NCBI RefSeq assembly: GCF_040438925.1
Contig: NZ_CP159258.1
Span: 3,858,001 to 3,922,000, forward strand
From: Pseudomonas sp. MYb327
GTDB taxonomy: Bacteria; Pseudomonadota; Gammaproteobacteria; Pseudomonadales; Pseudomonadaceae
Length of the DNA stretch: 64,000 nt
Reading direction: 5' to 3'
Below the pieces are notes generated by a model, which was not told the DNA's origin, searched no databases, and saw only the letters and a list, made by a program, of their open reading frames with translations. Below, in pieces: positions 17,283 through 27,179 of the stretch. Numbering within the stretch: position 1 is the stretch's first letter; each line of letters begins with the position of its first letter. The position numbers and the translations under genes were made by a program.

Positions 17283-18317
17283 ATGGATCTTGTTATCGCA
17301 CGTCCCGAAGGCTTGTACTGCCCCGCCGGCGATTTCTACATCGACCCGTGGCGGCCGGTCGAGCGTTCGGTCATCACCCACGCCCACGGCGACCATGCCC
17401 GCACCGGTAATGAACATTATCTGGCGGCGTCCCCCGGTGAAGGGATTCTGCGCGCCAGATTGGGCCAGGACATCAACTTGCAAACCCTGGCCTATGGCGA
17501 GCGGTTGCTGCATCACGGCGTCACCTTGAGTTTTCACCCCGCCGGTCACGTACTCGGCTCGGCGCAGGTGCGCCTCGAATACGGCGGCGAAGTCTGGGTC
17601 GCTTCCGGTGACTACAAAATCGAACCCGACGGCACCTGCGCACCGTTCGAACCGGTGCGCTGCCATACCTTCATCACCGAATCGACCTTCGGCCTGCCGA
17701 TCTATCGCTGGCAACCGCAGGCAGAGGTGTTTGCCGAGATCAATCAGTGGTGGCAAGCCAATGCCGCCGAGGACAAGGCCAGCGTGCTGTTCTGCTATTC
17801 CTTCGGCAAGGCTCAACGCATTCTCCACGGTATCGACGCCAGCCTCGGCCCCATCCTGGCGCATGGCGCGGTTGAGCCGTTGAACCGTGTTTATCGCGAA
17901 AGCGGCGTCTACCTGCCGCCAACGATTTATGCCGGGGAACTGAAAAAAAGCGACCCGATGATACGCAAAGCCCTGGTCATCGCCCCGCCTTCGGCCAGCG
18001 GCAGCACCTGGATGAGTCGTTTCGGCGACTACAGCGACGGCTTCGCCAGCGGCTGGATGCGCCTGCGCGGCACGCGTCGGCGTCGCGGTGTGGATCGCGG
18101 CTTCGTCTTGTCCGATCACGCCGATTGGCCTGGCCTGCTCTGGGCCATCGAACAGACCGGCGCCGAACGGGTGATGGTCACCCATGGTTCTGTCGCCGTG
18201 CTGGTGCGTTACTTGCGCGAGCAAGGCCTCGATGCACAGGGCTTCACCACCGAATACGGGGACGATGAAGAGGAGCCTTCACCCACCGCGCCCGAGCTCG
18301 TCGAGGCGCAGCCATGA
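17283..18317 (+). CDS. Ligase-associated DNA exonuclease (metallo-beta-lactamase/beta-CASP type)
   Basis: 344 residues. The metal-binding motif THAHGDHA is at about 32-39, followed by PAGHVLGSAQV and GDYKIEPDG and a beta-CASP-type middle domain with SYSFGKAQRI. C-terminal LSDHADWPGL and MVTHGS complete the metal site. The family is named for its linkage to a bacterial ATP-dependent ligase and is a predicted nuclease in DNA repair. Its stop overlaps the ligase start by 4 bp (ATGA), so they are translationally coupled. Confidence 0.93.
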   Translation: MDLVIARPEGLYCPAGDFYIDPWRPVERSVITHAHGDHARTGNEHYLAASPGEGILRARLGQDINLQTLAYGERLLHHGVTLSFHPAGHVLGSAQVRLEYGGEVWVASGDYKIEPDGTCAPFEPVRCHTFITESTFGLPIYRWQPQAEVFAEINQWWQANAAEDKASVLFCYSFGKAQRILHGIDASLGPILAHGAVEPLNRVYRESGVYLPPTIYAGELKKSDPMIRKALVIAPPSASGSTWMSRFGDYSDGFASGWMRLRGTRRRRGVDRGFVLSDHADWPGLLWAIEQTGAERVMVTHGSVAVLVRYLREQGLDAQGFTTEYGDDEEEPSPTAPELVEAQP

Positions 18318-20002
18318 AAGCGTTCGCCGAGTTGTACAGCGAGCTCGACGCCACGACCTCAAGCAACGCCAAACTGGCCGCGATGCAACGCTACTTCGCG
18401 CAGGCAGCACCTGAAGATGCCGCGTGGGCGGTGTACTTTTTGTCCGGCGGGCGTCCCCGGCAACTGGTGCCAGTGCGCGTCCTGCGGGAATTGGCAGTAG
18501 CGTATTCCGGGCTGTCGACATGGTTGTTCGAAGAGAGCTATCAGGCGGTGGGCGATCTGGCAGAGACCATTTCACTGGTTCTGCCGGAATCGATGCATAG
18601 CTCCAGCGACGGGCTGGCGGTGTGGATCGAAGACAAATTGCTGCCCTTGCGCGGCGAATCCCCCGTCGTGCTCGCCGAACGACTACCCGAACTCTGGAAG
18701 CAACTGGACCGCTCCAGCCTGATGTTGTGCATCAAATTGATCACCGGCAGTTTTCGCGTAGGCGTTTCCAAGTTACTGGTGACCCGAGCCCTGGCGTCCA
18801 TGGCTCATCTGGACAGCAAACGCGTGGCTCAGCGTTTGGTGGGCTATACCGACTTGTCCAACCGCCCGAGCGCGGCCAATTACTTGAAATTGATCGCCGC
18901 CGAATCGGCGGATGAACATGCCCAACGCGGCGGTCAGCCCTATCCGTTTTTCCTCGCCCACGCGCTGTCGCAACCGGTCGAACAATTCGAAGCGCTGCTC
19001 GGCCCGGCCAGCCAATGGCAAGTCGAGTGGAAGTGGGATGGCATTCGTGCCCAAGTGGTGAAACGCGACGGTCGACTGTGGGTCTGGTCGCGGGGTGAAG
19101 AACTGGTCACAGAACGTTTTCCCGAGTTCGAAAGCCTGGTTCATTGCCTGCCCGACGGCACGGTGATCGACGGGGAAATTGTTGTGTGGAAGCACCAGCC
19201 ACCCGACACCGAAGATGCCTTCAACCCACAATCGCCAGCGTCGCCCTCCGTCCAGCCGTTCGCCCTGCTGCAACAGCGGATCGGCCGAAAAACCCTGAGC
19301 AAGAAAATTCTCACTGACGTCCCCGTGGTCGTGCTCGCTTACGACTTGCTGGAATGGCAGGGCGAAGACTGGCGCAACCACCCGCAAGCCCGGCGTCGCG
19401 CACAACTGGAACAAGTCATCGCCCACGCCAACAACCCGGTGCTACTCGCCTCGCCATTGTTGACCGGTGCGGACTGGTTCGATCTCGCCCGGCAGCGGGA
19501 AGCGTCTCGCAGCCTCGGCGTCGAAGGCATGATGCTCAAGGCGCGGGAGGCGCTGTACGGCGTTGGTCGCACCAAGGACATCGGAGTGTGGTGGAAATGG
19601 AAAGTCGACCCGTTCAGCGTCGACGCGGTGCTCATTTATGCGCAACGCGGGCATGGCCGTCGGGCCAGTCTCTACAGCGATTACACCTTCGCCGTCTGGG
19701 ACGGGCCACCCGATGCCAGCGAACGCACGCTCGTGCCGTTCGCCAAGGCCTACTCGGGGCTGACCGATGAAGAAATGCGTCAGGTAGACAACATCGTGCG
19801 TAAAACCACGGTGGAAAAGTTCGGTCCGGTGATCAGCGTGAAACCCAGCCTGGTGTTTGAGCTGGGGTTTGAAGGCATTGCCCTGTCCAAGCGGCACAAG
19901 AGCGGGATCGCGGTGCGTTTTCCGCGGATGTTGCGCTGGCGGCAGGACAAGACGGTCGAAGAGGCTGATCATCTCGCGACGTTGCAGGATTTGCTTGCCT
20001 GA
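18314..20002 (+). CDS. ATP-dependent DNA ligase (ligase-associated repair set)
   Basis: 562 residues. An N-terminal DNA-binding domain (about 1-210) precedes the adenylation domain with nucleotidyl-lysine Lys240 in EWKWDGIRAQ. Other ligase motifs include DGEIVVWK, EGMMLKAREALY and WWKWKVDP, with an OB-fold C-terminal domain. This is the LigB/LigC-like stand-alone bacterial ligase, not the NAD-dependent LigA. It makes phosphodiester bonds in a repair pathway with the exonuclease upstream. Homologues are usually next to a DEXH helicase and PdeM, which here lie 4.7 kb further on, beyond a transporter operon. Confidence 0.94.
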   Translation: MKAFAELYSELDATTSSNAKLAAMQRYFAQAAPEDAAWAVYFLSGGRPRQLVPVRVLRELAVAYSGLSTWLFEESYQAVGDLAETISLVLPESMHSSSDGLAVWIEDKLLPLRGESPVVLAERLPELWKQLDRSSLMLCIKLITGSFRVGVSKLLVTRALASMAHLDSKRVAQRLVGYTDLSNRPSAANYLKLIAAESADEHAQRGGQPYPFFLAHALSQPVEQFEALLGPASQWQVEWKWDGIRAQVVKRDGRLWVWSRGEELVTERFPEFESLVHCLPDGTVIDGEIVVWKHQPPDTEDAFNPQSPASPSVQPFALLQQRIGRKTLSKKILTDVPVVVLAYDLLEWQGEDWRNHPQARRRAQLEQVIAHANNPVLLASPLLTGADWFDLARQREASRSLGVEGMMLKAREALYGVGRTKDIGVWWKWKVDPFSVDAVLIYAQRGHGRRASLYSDYTFAVWDGPPDASERTLVPFAKAYSGLTDEEMRQVDNIVRKTTVEKFGPVISVKPSLVFELGFEGIALSKRHKSGIAVRFPRMLRWRQDKTVEEADHLATLQDLLA

Positions 20003-20013
20003 ACGTATTCATC

Positions 20014-20102
20014 TGTAGGAGCCGGCTTGCTGGCGATGCCGGTGTGTCAGCTGCCATCCATGTGAATGATGCGGCGGTATCGCCAGCAAGCCGGCTCCTA
20101 CA
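20014..20102. repeat. REP-type inverted repeat pair (24-bp perfect arms)
   Basis: TGTAGGAGCCGGCTTGCTGG... (20014-20037) and its exact complement (20079-20102), directly after the ligase gene. Confidence 0.88.
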
Positions 20103-20236
20103 AAAATCAGATGTTTCCAGCCCCCGCCACAATGATCAGGATCCAAAACGGTGCAGGCTTCCCACGCCGCCCATTTTCGTGCACTAATCCTCTCCGGCAA
20201 TTTCCCGAGCGCCTTTTAAACGCTTGTTCGCCACTC

Positions 20237-20252
20237 TGGTTCGGAAATTGCT
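20237..20252 (+). promoter_or_regulatory. Sigma54-type promoter of the amino acid transporter operon
   Basis: TGGTTCGGAAATTGCT matches the sigma54 consensus TGGCACG-N4-TTGCW except at two positions, with correct GG-N10-GC spacing, 80 bp before the aotJ ATG. The rest of the gap 20103-20331 shows no gene. Confidence 0.6.
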
Positions 20253-20331
20253 ACTTTCATTAGGTCTTACGCTTACCAGTAACAATAATTCTGCGCCACA
20301 AGCGCTCATATTGGTTCTTAGGGATTGAATA

Positions 20332-21114
20332 ATGAAAAAAGCATTGCTGACCCTTTCTGCACTGGCATTGTGCGTAGCTGCTGGCTCTGCGCTGGCAAAG
20401 GAATACAAGGAATTGCGTTTTGGCGTTGACCCTTCTTACGCACCGTTCGAGTCGAAAGCGGCCGACGGCAACCTGGTGGGTTTCGACATCGATCTGGGCA
20501 ACGCAATCTGTGCCGAGCTGAAGGTCAAGTGCAAATGGGTCGAAAGCGATTTCGACGGCATGATTCCTGGCCTGAAGGCCAATAAATTCGACGGCGTGAT
20601 CTCCTCGATGACCGTCACCCCGGCCCGCGAAAAAGTCATCGACTTCTCCAGCGAGCTGTTCTCCGGCCCAACCGCTTACGTTTCCAAGAAAGGTTCGGGC
20701 ATCACCGCAGACGTCGCTTCGCTGAAGGGCAAAACCGTAGGCTACGAGCAAGGCACCATCCAGGAAGCCTACGCCAAAGCCGTTCTGGACAAGGCTGGCG
20801 TCAAAACCCAGGCCTATCAGAACCAGGACCAGGTGTATTCCGACCTGACTTCCGGTCGTCTCGACGCCGGTATCCAGGACATGTTGCAAGCCGAACTGGG
20901 CTTCCTGAAGTCGCCAAACGGTGCCGATTACGAAATCAGTAAGCCGGTCGACAGCGAACTGCTGCCAGCCAAGACGGCGGTCGGTATTAAGAAAGGTAAC
21001 ACCGAGCTGAAAGCACTTTTGGATAAAGGTATCAAAGCGTTACACGATGATGGCACCTACGCCACCATTCAGAAAAAACACTTTGGCGATCTGAATCTGT
21101 ACAGCGGCAAATAA
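20332..21114 (+). CDS. aotJ: Basic amino acid ABC transporter, periplasmic binding protein (AotJ/HisJ type)
   Basis: 260 residues with a signal peptide (MKKALLTLSALALCVAAGSALA). The family 3 solute-binding fold is clear: LRFGVDPSYAPFESKAADGNLVGFDIDLGNAIC, then VISSMTVTPAREKVIDFS and GKTVGYEQGT. This protein captures arginine, lysine, ornithine or histidine in the periplasm and hands it to the AotQM channel; the exact ligand cannot be fixed here. A hairpin terminator directly follows, so it may be made in excess over the downstream permease genes, as is usual in such operons. Confidence 0.9.
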   Translation: MKKALLTLSALALCVAAGSALAKEYKELRFGVDPSYAPFESKAADGNLVGFDIDLGNAICAELKVKCKWVESDFDGMIPGLKANKFDGVISSMTVTPAREKVIDFSSELFSGPTAYVSKKGSGITADVASLKGKTVGYEQGTIQEAYAKAVLDKAGVKTQAYQNQDQVYSDLTSGRLDAGIQDMLQAELGFLKSPNGADYEISKPVDSELLPAKTAVGIKKGNTELKALLDKGIKALHDDGTYATIQKKHFGDLNLYSGK

Positions 21115-21120
21115 TGCCCG

Positions 21121-21149
21121 GCGCCCATCTCGCGATGGGCGCTTTTTTT
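21121..21149 (+). terminator. Terminator/attenuator between aotJ and aotQ
   Basis: GCGCCCATC (21121-21129) pairs perfectly with GATGGGCGC (21134-21142) around a 4-nt loop, followed by seven T. Partial read-through would give less permease than binding protein. Confidence 0.9.
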
Positions 21150-21169
21150 ACCCATCAGGTTGCTGATTT

Positions 21170-21898
21170 ATGTTCGAAAACCTCCTGCAACATCTGGGGC
21201 TCTCAGCCTTCAGCCTCAAGGGCTTCGGTCCTTTGCTGATGGAAGGCACCTGGATGACCATCAAATTATCGGCGATGTCGCTGCTGGTGGCCGTATTGCT
21301 CGGCCTGCTCGGCGCCAGCGCCAAACTGTCAAAAGTCAAACTGCTGCGCCTGGTTGCCCAGTGCTACACCACGCTGATTCGCGGGGTGCCGGACCTGGTG
21401 CTGATGCTGCTGATCTTCTACAGCCTGCAAACCTGGCTGACGTCGCTCACCGACTACATGGAATGGGAATACATCGAGATCAACCCGTTCAGTGCCGGGG
21501 TACTGACCCTGGGCTTCATTTACGGCGCGTACTTCACCGAAACCTTCCGCGGCGCGATCCTTGCCGTGCCTCGCGGTCAGGTCGAAGCGGCCACCGCTTA
21601 CGGCCTCAGCCGCGGCCAGCGTTTTCGCATCGTGGTGTTTCCGCAGATGATGCGCTACGCCCTGCCGGGTATCGGCAACAACTGGATGGTGATGCTCAAG
21701 GCCACTGCGCTGGTGTCGATCATTGGTCTCGCCGATCTGGTCAAGGCTGCCCAGGATGCGGGTAAAAGCAGCTATCAGCTGTTCTACTTCCTGGTTCTCG
21801 CGGCACTGATCTATCTGCTGATCACCAGTGCCTCCAACTTCATTCTGCGCTGGCTCGAACGCCGCTACGCCGCAGGGACCCGGGAGGCCGTGCGATGA
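21170..21898 (+). CDS. aotQ: Basic amino acid ABC transporter permease (AotQ/HisQ type)
   Basis: 242 residues with about five membrane segments and the EAA loop seen as EAATAYGLSRGQRFRIVVFPQMMRYALPGIG (residues around 140-170). It belongs to the HEQRo/HisM permease family. It pairs with the next gene to form the inner-membrane channel. Its stop overlaps the start of the next permease gene by 4 bp. Confidence 0.92.
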   Translation: MFENLLQHLGLSAFSLKGFGPLLMEGTWMTIKLSAMSLLVAVLLGLLGASAKLSKVKLLRLVAQCYTTLIRGVPDLVLMLLIFYSLQTWLTSLTDYMEWEYIEINPFSAGVLTLGFIYGAYFTETFRGAILAVPRGQVEAATAYGLSRGQRFRIVVFPQMMRYALPGIGNNWMVMLKATALVSIIGLADLVKAAQDAGKSSYQLFYFLVLAALIYLLITSASNFILRWLERRYAAGTREAVR

Positions 21899-22605
21899 TC
21901 GAACTCCTGCAGGAATACTGGAAAGCCTTCCTCTACACCGACGGCCAGAACATCACCGGTCTGGCCATGACCATGTGGTTGCTCAGCGCGTCGATTTTCA
22001 TCGGTTTCATCGTATCGATCCCGCTATCCATCGCCCAGGTTTCGCCGCACTTCTACATTCGCTGGCCGGTGCAGTTCTACACCTATCTGTTCCGTGGCAC
22101 GCCGCTCTACATCCAGCTGCTGATTTGCTACACCGGGATCTACAGCCTGGCCGCCGTACGCGCGCAACCGTTGCTCGACAGCTTCTTCCGCGATGCGATG
22201 AACTGCACCATCCTCGCCTTCGCCCTGAACACCTGCGCCTACACCACGGAGATTTTCGCCGGGGCGATTCGCAGCATGAACCACGGCGAAGTCGAAGCGG
22301 CCAAGGCTTACGGCCTGACCGGCTGGAAGCTGTATGCCTACGTGATCATGCCTTCGGCCCTGCGCCGTTCGTTGCCGTATTACAGCAACGAAGTGATCCT
22401 GATGCTGCACTCGACCACCGTGGCGTTCACCGCGACCATCCCGGACATCCTGAAAGTCGCTCGGGACGCCAACTCGGCGACCTTCCTGACCTTCCAGTCG
22501 TTCGGCATTGCCGCGCTGATCTACCTGACCGTCACCTTTGCGCTGGTCGGCCTGTTCCGCCTCGCCGAACGTCGATGGCTGGCCTTCCTCGGGCCGACCC
22601 ACTAG
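21895..22605 (+). CDS. aotM: Basic amino acid ABC transporter permease (AotM/HisM type)
   Basis: 236 residues, second channel subunit, with membrane segments beginning MTMWLLSASIFIGFIVSIPLSIA and the EAA loop EVEAAKAYGLTGWKLYAYVIMPSALRR. It starts within an ATGA overlap with aotQ and ends 24 bp before the aotO-type gene. Confidence 0.92.
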   Translation: MIELLQEYWKAFLYTDGQNITGLAMTMWLLSASIFIGFIVSIPLSIAQVSPHFYIRWPVQFYTYLFRGTPLYIQLLICYTGIYSLAAVRAQPLLDSFFRDAMNCTILAFALNTCAYTTEIFAGAIRSMNHGEVEAAKAYGLTGWKLYAYVIMPSALRRSLPYYSNEVILMLHSTTVAFTATIPDILKVARDANSATFLTFQSFGIAALIYLTVTFALVGLFRLAERRWLAFLGPTH

Positions 22606-22629
22606 GACCCGCTTCGGGATATAAGAAAA

Positions 22630-23748
22630 ATGCGCCACCAGATTCATGACCTGCTCGCCCCACTGCCGGGGACCGCACGACAGATCCACAGTTTTCATTA
22701 CGGGCCGACCTCGGCCCAAGGCAAAATCTACATCCAGTCGTCCCTGCACGCCGATGAAATACCCGGCATGCTGGTGGCCTGGCATCTCAAGCAGCGCCTG
22801 GCGGAGCTGGAAGCCGCCGGTCGCCTGCGCAGCGAAATCGTGCTGGTGCCGGTGGCCAACCCGGTCGGCCTGGAACAAGTGCTGATGGATGTACCGCTGG
22901 GCCGTTACGAACTGGAAAGCGGGCAAAATTTCAACCGCTGGTTCGTCGATTTGAGCGAAGAGGTCGGCAACGAAATCGAAGGCCAACTCACCAGAGACTC
23001 GCAGCGTAACCTCGAACTGATCCGCAACAGCCTGCGCAGTGCACTGGCTCGGCAGACCGCCAGCACCCAGCTGCAATCCCAGCGCCTGACCCTGCAACGG
23101 CTGGCTTGCGATGCCGACATGGTGCTGGACCTGCATTGCGATTTCGAAGCCGTCGCGCACCTGTACACCACGCCCGAGGCCTGGCCGCAGGTCGAGCCGC
23201 TGGCCCGTTACATCGGTGCCGAAGCCAGCCTGCTGGCCACCGATTCCGGCGGCCAGTCGTTCGACGAATGCTTCACCCTGCTCTGGTGGCAATTGAAAGA
23301 ACGCTTCGGCGAGCAATTCGACATTCCGCCGGGCAGTTTCTCGGTCACTGTCGAACTGCGTGGCCAGGGCGACGTCAATCACCCATTGGCCAGTCTCGAC
23401 AGCCAGGCGCTGATTGATTACCTGATTCACTTCGGTGCAATCGCCGGTGAACCGGCGCCACTGCCCAAGTTGCCCTACCCCGCCACACCGCTGGCGGGTG
23501 TCGAGCCGGTGGCAACGCCTGTCGGCGGGCTGCTGGTGTTCACCGCGCTCCCGGGGGAATACCTGGAAGCCGGGCAGCTTATCGCCGAAATCATTGATCC
23601 GATCTCAGACCGTGTCACGCCTGTCCATTGCACCGCCGCCGGGTTGATGTACGCCCGTTCGCTGCGCCGCATGGCCACGGCCGGCATGGTGATCGCCCAC
23701 GTCGCGGGCGCCGAAGCCTATCGCAGCGGCTACCTACTTTCGCCTTGA
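22630..23748 (+). CDS. aotO: Succinylglutamate desuccinylase/aspartoacylase family protein (AotO type)
   Basis: 372 residues of the zinc carboxypeptidase-like AstE/AspA family. Likely zinc ligands are in [10 protein letters not shown] (His and Glu) and [10 protein letters not shown] (His). [10 protein letters not shown] and GQNFNRWF are typical of the family. In P. aeruginosa the orthologue AotO lies in the aot operon but is not needed for arginine uptake; its substrate is unknown. A role in acyl-amino acid or arginine derivative hydrolysis is inferred from family and operon. Confidence 0.85.
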   Translation: MRHQIHDLLAPLPGTARQIHSFHYGPTSAQGKIYIQSSLHADEIPGMLVAWHLKQRLAELEAAGRLRSEIVLVPVANPVGLEQVLMDVPLGRYELESGQNFNRWFVDLSEEVGNEIEGQLTRDSQRNLELIRNSLRSALARQTASTQLQSQRLTLQRLACDADMVLDLHCDFEAVAHLYTTPEAWPQVEPLARYIGAEASLLATDSGGQSFDECFTLLWWQLKERFGEQFDIPPGSFSVTVELRGQGDVNHPLASLDSQALIDYLIHFGAIAGEPAPLPKLPYPATPLAGVEPVATPVGGLLVFTALPGEYLEAGQLIAEIIDPISDRVTPVHCTAAGLMYARSLRRMATAGMVIAHVAGAEAYRSGYLLSP

Positions 23749-23761
23749 GGATGCATGCTCC

Positions 23762-24526
23762 ATGTACAAACTGACCATTGAAGGCCTGCATAAAAGCTAT
23801 GGCGATCATGAGGTGCTCAAAGGCGTTTCGCTCAAGGCCAACACCGGCGACGTCATCAGCCTGATCGGCGCCAGCGGCTCGGGCAAAAGTACCTTCCTGC
23901 GTTGCATCAACTTTCTCGAACAACCCAACGACGGGGCAATGAGCCTCGACGGCCAGGCGATCCGCATGGTCAAGGATCGCCACGGCATGCACGTGGCCGA
24001 CCCCGATGAACTGCAACGCATCCGCACCCGACTGGCCATGGTGTTCCAGCACTTCAACCTGTGGAGCCACATGACCGTGCTGGAAAACATCACCATGGCT
24101 CCGCGCCGGGTGCTGGGTTGCAGCAAGCAGGAAGCCGAAGACCGCGCCCGACGCTACCTCGACAAGGTCGGCCTGCCGGCGCGAGTCGCCGATCAGTACC
24201 CGGCGTTCCTCTCCGGCGGCCAGCAACAGCGCGTAGCCATTGCCCGTGCCCTCGCCATGGAACCGGAAGTCATGTTGTTCGACGAACCGACCTCGGCGCT
24301 GGACCCGGAGCTGGTCGGGGAAGTACTTCGTGTGATTCAGGGCCTGGCCGAAGAAGGCCGGACCATGATCATGGTGACCCACGAAATGAGCTTTGCCCGC
24401 AAGGTATCGAGCCAGGTGCTGTTTCTGCACCAGGGCCTGGTTGAGGAAGAAGGCGCGCCGGAAGACGTGCTGGGCAATCCGAAGAGCGAGCGGTTGAGGC
24501 AGTTCCTCAGCGGCAACCTCAAGTAA
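23762..24526 (+). CDS. aotP: Basic amino acid ABC transporter ATP-binding protein (AotP/HisP type)
   Basis: 254 residues. Walker A is GASGSGKST, the signature LSGGQQQR, and Walker [13 protein letters not shown], followed by the switch His in MVTHEM. It drives the AotQM channel. GAGGATG precedes the ATG. It is the last gene of the operon: no argR regulator follows, in contrast to P. aeruginosa aotJQMOP-argR, and a REP-type repeat comes next. Confidence 0.93.
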   Translation: MYKLTIEGLHKSYGDHEVLKGVSLKANTGDVISLIGASGSGKSTFLRCINFLEQPNDGAMSLDGQAIRMVKDRHGMHVADPDELQRIRTRLAMVFQHFNLWSHMTVLENITMAPRRVLGCSKQEAEDRARRYLDKVGLPARVADQYPAFLSGGQQQRVAIARALAMEPEVMLFDEPTSALDPELVGEVLRVIQGLAEEGRTMIMVTHEMSFARKVSSQVLFLHQGLVEEEGAPEDVLGNPKSERLRQFLSGNLK

Positions 24527-24536
24527 CCTCGCCCTG

Positions 24537-24617
24537 TAGGAGCTGCCGCAGGCTGCGATATTTTGATTTCGCTTCTACAAATCAAGATCAAAAGATCGCA
24601 GCCTGCGGCAACTCCTA
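24537..24617. repeat. REP-type inverted repeat pair
   Basis: TAGGAGCTGCCGCAGGCTGC... (24537-24559) and its near-exact complement (24594-24617) flank an AT-rich spacer, between the transporter operon and the helicase gene. Confidence 0.85.
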
Positions 24618-24655
24618 AAGGACCGCGTTAAACCTTTGGTAGTGCGTCGTGGTCA

Positions 24656-24673
24656 CTGGAAGAACACTTCCAG
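24656..24673. promoter_or_regulatory. Palindromic operator-like site before the ligase-associated helicase
   Basis: CTGGAAG-AACA-CTTCCAG is a perfect 7-bp inverted repeat ending 16 bp before the ATG at 24690. The spacing (CTG-N12-CAG) does not fit LexA. It may be a repressor site, or part of the coding region if an earlier TTG or GTG start is used. Confidence 0.4.
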
Positions 24674-24689
24674 AGCGCACAACGCCGGC

Positions 24690-27179
24690 ATGGGAACAAC
24701 CACCGACTTCGCCAAACGCTGGTTCGCTACTCGCGACTGGAAGCCATTCACCTTTCAGCAACAGGTGTGGTCGGCGGTCAAACAAGGGCAGTCCGGGCTG
24801 TTGCACGCCAGCACCGGCGCCGGCAAAACTTACGCAGTCTGGTTCGGCGCACTCAATCGCTTCGCCCACTCTTCACCTGCGGTGCAAACACCCCGTAAAC
24901 GCAAAGCCGTGGCCGAACCCTTGACCGTGTTGTGGATAACCCCAATGCGCGCCTTGGCCGCCGACACCGCCCGCGCACTGGAAGCGCCGCTGCACGACTT
25001 GCAAATTCCGTGGAGCATCGGCCTGCGTACCGGCGACACCAGCAGCAGCGAACGCGCTCGCCAGAGCCGGCGTCTGCCGACCACGCTTATCACTACGCCG
25101 GAAAGCCTGACCCTGATGCTCGCCCGTGCCGACGCACAAACCGCACTCGCGACCTTGCGCATGGTAGTGGTTGATGAATGGCATGAACTACTCGGCAACA
25201 AACGTGGTGTGCAATTGCAACTGGCCCTCGCTCGCTTGCGCCGCTGGCATCCCGAACTGATCGTCTGGGGCGTTTCCGCGACGCTGGGTAATCAATCTCA
25301 CGCCGAGCGGGTACTCATCCCACAAGGTGGCGGCATCAGTGTTCAGGTGCAAATCACCAAAGAGCTACGGGTCGATACGCTGCTTCCGCCCACCATCGAA
25401 CGTTTTCCCTGGGCCGGGCACATCGGCCTGAAGATGTTGCCGCAGGTCGTCCTGGAGATTGAGTCCAGCGCCAGCAGCCTGGTGTTCACCAACACCCGCG
25501 CGCAATCGGAAATCTGGTATCAGGCCCTGCTCGAGGCCCGTCCGGACTGGGCCGGGTTGATCGCGCTGCATCACAGTTCGTTGTCCCGCGACACCCGTGA
25601 CTGGGTCGAACGCGCGCTCAAGGAAGGCCAACTCAAAGCGGTGGTCTGCACCTCCAGCCTGGACCTGGGCGTGGACTTCCTGCCAGTGGAACGGGTGCTG
25701 CAAATCGGCTCGGCCAAAGGCGTAGCGCGGCTGATGCAACGCGCGGGCCGCTCCGGTCATGCACCGGGGCGTGTGTCACGAGTGACACTGGTGCCGACCC
25801 ACAGCCTTGAATTGATCGAAGCCGCAGCGGCACAGGACGCGGTGGCGCAACGTCGCATCGAACCCCGGGAGTCTCCCCACAAGCCACTCGATGTGCTGGT
25901 GCAACACGTGGTCAGCATGGCGCTGGGTGGTGGATTTCAGCCTGATGAACTGTACGAAGAAGTGCGCGGAGCCTGGGCCTATCGCGACCTTGGCCCGGCG
26001 GAATGGGTTTGGGCGCTGGCTTTCGTACGCCACGGTGGGCTTTCTCTGACTGCCTATCCGGATTATCGGCGTGTCGAACCCGATGAAACCGGCGTGTGGC
26101 GCGTACCGGATGCGCGCCTGGCCCGTCGGCATCGCATGAGCATCGGCACCATCGTCAGCGACGCGAGCATCCAGTTGAAGTTCTGGAGCAAGGGCGGTGG
26201 CGGCAAACAACTGGGCAGCGTCGAAGAAGGCTTTATCGCGCGCCTCAAACCGGGTGATGGCTTCCTGTTCGCCGGCCGCTTGCTGGAATTGGTACGGGTG
26301 GAAAACATGACCGCCTACGTAAAGCGCAGCACCGTGAAAAAAGCTGCGGTACCACGCTGGAATGGCGGGCGCATGCCACTGTCCAGCGAGCTGGCCAATG
26401 CCGTGGTCGCGCGGTTCAGTGCGGCGGCCCGAGGCCAGTTCATGGGGCCGGAAATGCAGGCGTTGCGGCCGCTGCTGGAGCTGCAGCAAAAGTGGTCGGG
26501 CCTGCCAACCGAAAACAGTCTGCTGGCCGAAACGCTGAAATCCCGCGAAGGCTGGCACCTCTTCCTCTATCCCTTTGCCGGACGTCAGGTGCATCTGGGG
26601 CTGGCGAGCTTGCTGGCGTGGCGAGTCAGCCAGCGGCAGTCGGTGACCTTCTCGATCGCAGTCAATGATTACGGGCTGGAGTTGCTGAGCGCGACGCCTG
26701 TGGATTGGCACGTGCAGTTGAACGCGGACCTGTTTAATCAGGATCAGTTGTTGGTTGATGTGCTCGCCAGCCTGAACGCAGGGGAACTGGCCCTACGCCG
26801 CTTTCGGGAGATCGCGCGAATTGCCGGACTGGTTTTCGCCGGATACCCGGGCGCACCGAAAAGCACGCGTCAGGTTCAGGCCTCGAGTGGTCTGTTTTTT
26901 GAAGTATTCAAACAGTACGACGCCAGGAATTTGCTGTTGGCTCAGGCTGGGGAAGAAGTCCTACGTGAAGAATTAGATATTCGTCGCCTGGAGCAGACAC
27001 TTGAGCGGATCAATCGCTTGCAACTCGATCTGCATACGATCAAGCGCCCTACGCCACTCGGGTTTCCCTTGCTGGTGGAACGCATGCGCGAAAGCATGAG
27101 TTCGGAAAAACTCGCGGATCGAATCAGGCGGATGGTGGGCGATCTGGAGAAAACGGCAGAACGGGTTAAAGCCAGATGA
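24690..27179 (+). CDS. Ligase-associated DNA damage response DEXH box helicase (Lhr-like)
   Basis: 829 residues from the ATG at 24690, where family similarity begins ([21 protein letters not shown]); TTG 24636 or GTG 24642 would add up to 18 residues. Walker A is STGAGKT (41-47), Walker [11 protein letters not shown], and motif III VSATLGN. C-terminal motifs [12 protein letters not shown] and [12 protein letters not shown] are typical of Lhr. Partner genes for ligase and exonuclease are 4.7 kb upstream, past the aot-type operon. Its stop overlaps the pdeM start (ATGA). Confidence 0.9.
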   Translation: MGTTTDFAKRWFATRDWKPFTFQQQVWSAVKQGQSGLLHASTGAGKTYAVWFGALNRFAHSSPAVQTPRKRKAVAEPLTVLWITPMRALAADTARALEAPLHDLQIPWSIGLRTGDTSSSERARQSRRLPTTLITTPESLTLMLARADAQTALATLRMVVVDEWHELLGNKRGVQLQLALARLRRWHPELIVWGVSATLGNQSHAERVLIPQGGGISVQVQITKELRVDTLLPPTIERFPWAGHIGLKMLPQVVLEIESSASSLVFTNTRAQSEIWYQALLEARPDWAGLIALHHSSLSRDTRDWVERALKEGQLKAVVCTSSLDLGVDFLPVERVLQIGSAKGVARLMQRAGRSGHAPGRVSRVTLVPTHSLELIEAAAAQDAVAQRRIEPRESPHKPLDVLVQHVVSMALGGGFQPDELYEEVRGAWAYRDLGPAEWVWALAFVRHGGLSLTAYPDYRRVEPDETGVWRVPDARLARRHRMSIGTIVSDASIQLKFWSKGGGGKQLGSVEEGFIARLKPGDGFLFAGRLLELVRVENMTAYVKRSTVKKAAVPRWNGGRMPLSSELANAVVARFSAAARGQFMGPEMQALRPLLELQQKWSGLPTENSLLAETLKSREGWHLFLYPFAGRQVHLGLASLLAWRVSQRQSVTFSIAVNDYGLELLSATPVDWHVQLNADLFNQDQLLVDVLASLNAGELALRRFREIARIAGLVFAGYPGAPKSTRQVQASSGLFFEVFKQYDARNLLLAQAGEEVLREELDIRRLEQTLERINRLQLDLHTIKRPTPLGFPLLVERMRESMSSEKLADRIRRMVGDLEKTAERVKAR

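Noticed and set aside
22024..23430. Long minus-strand open frame opposite the aotM/aotO genes
   Set aside because: Antisense shadow with no recognisable domain or start signal.
24656..24673. LexA box before the ligase-associated helicase
   Set aside because: The spacing is CTG-N12-CAG rather than N10.
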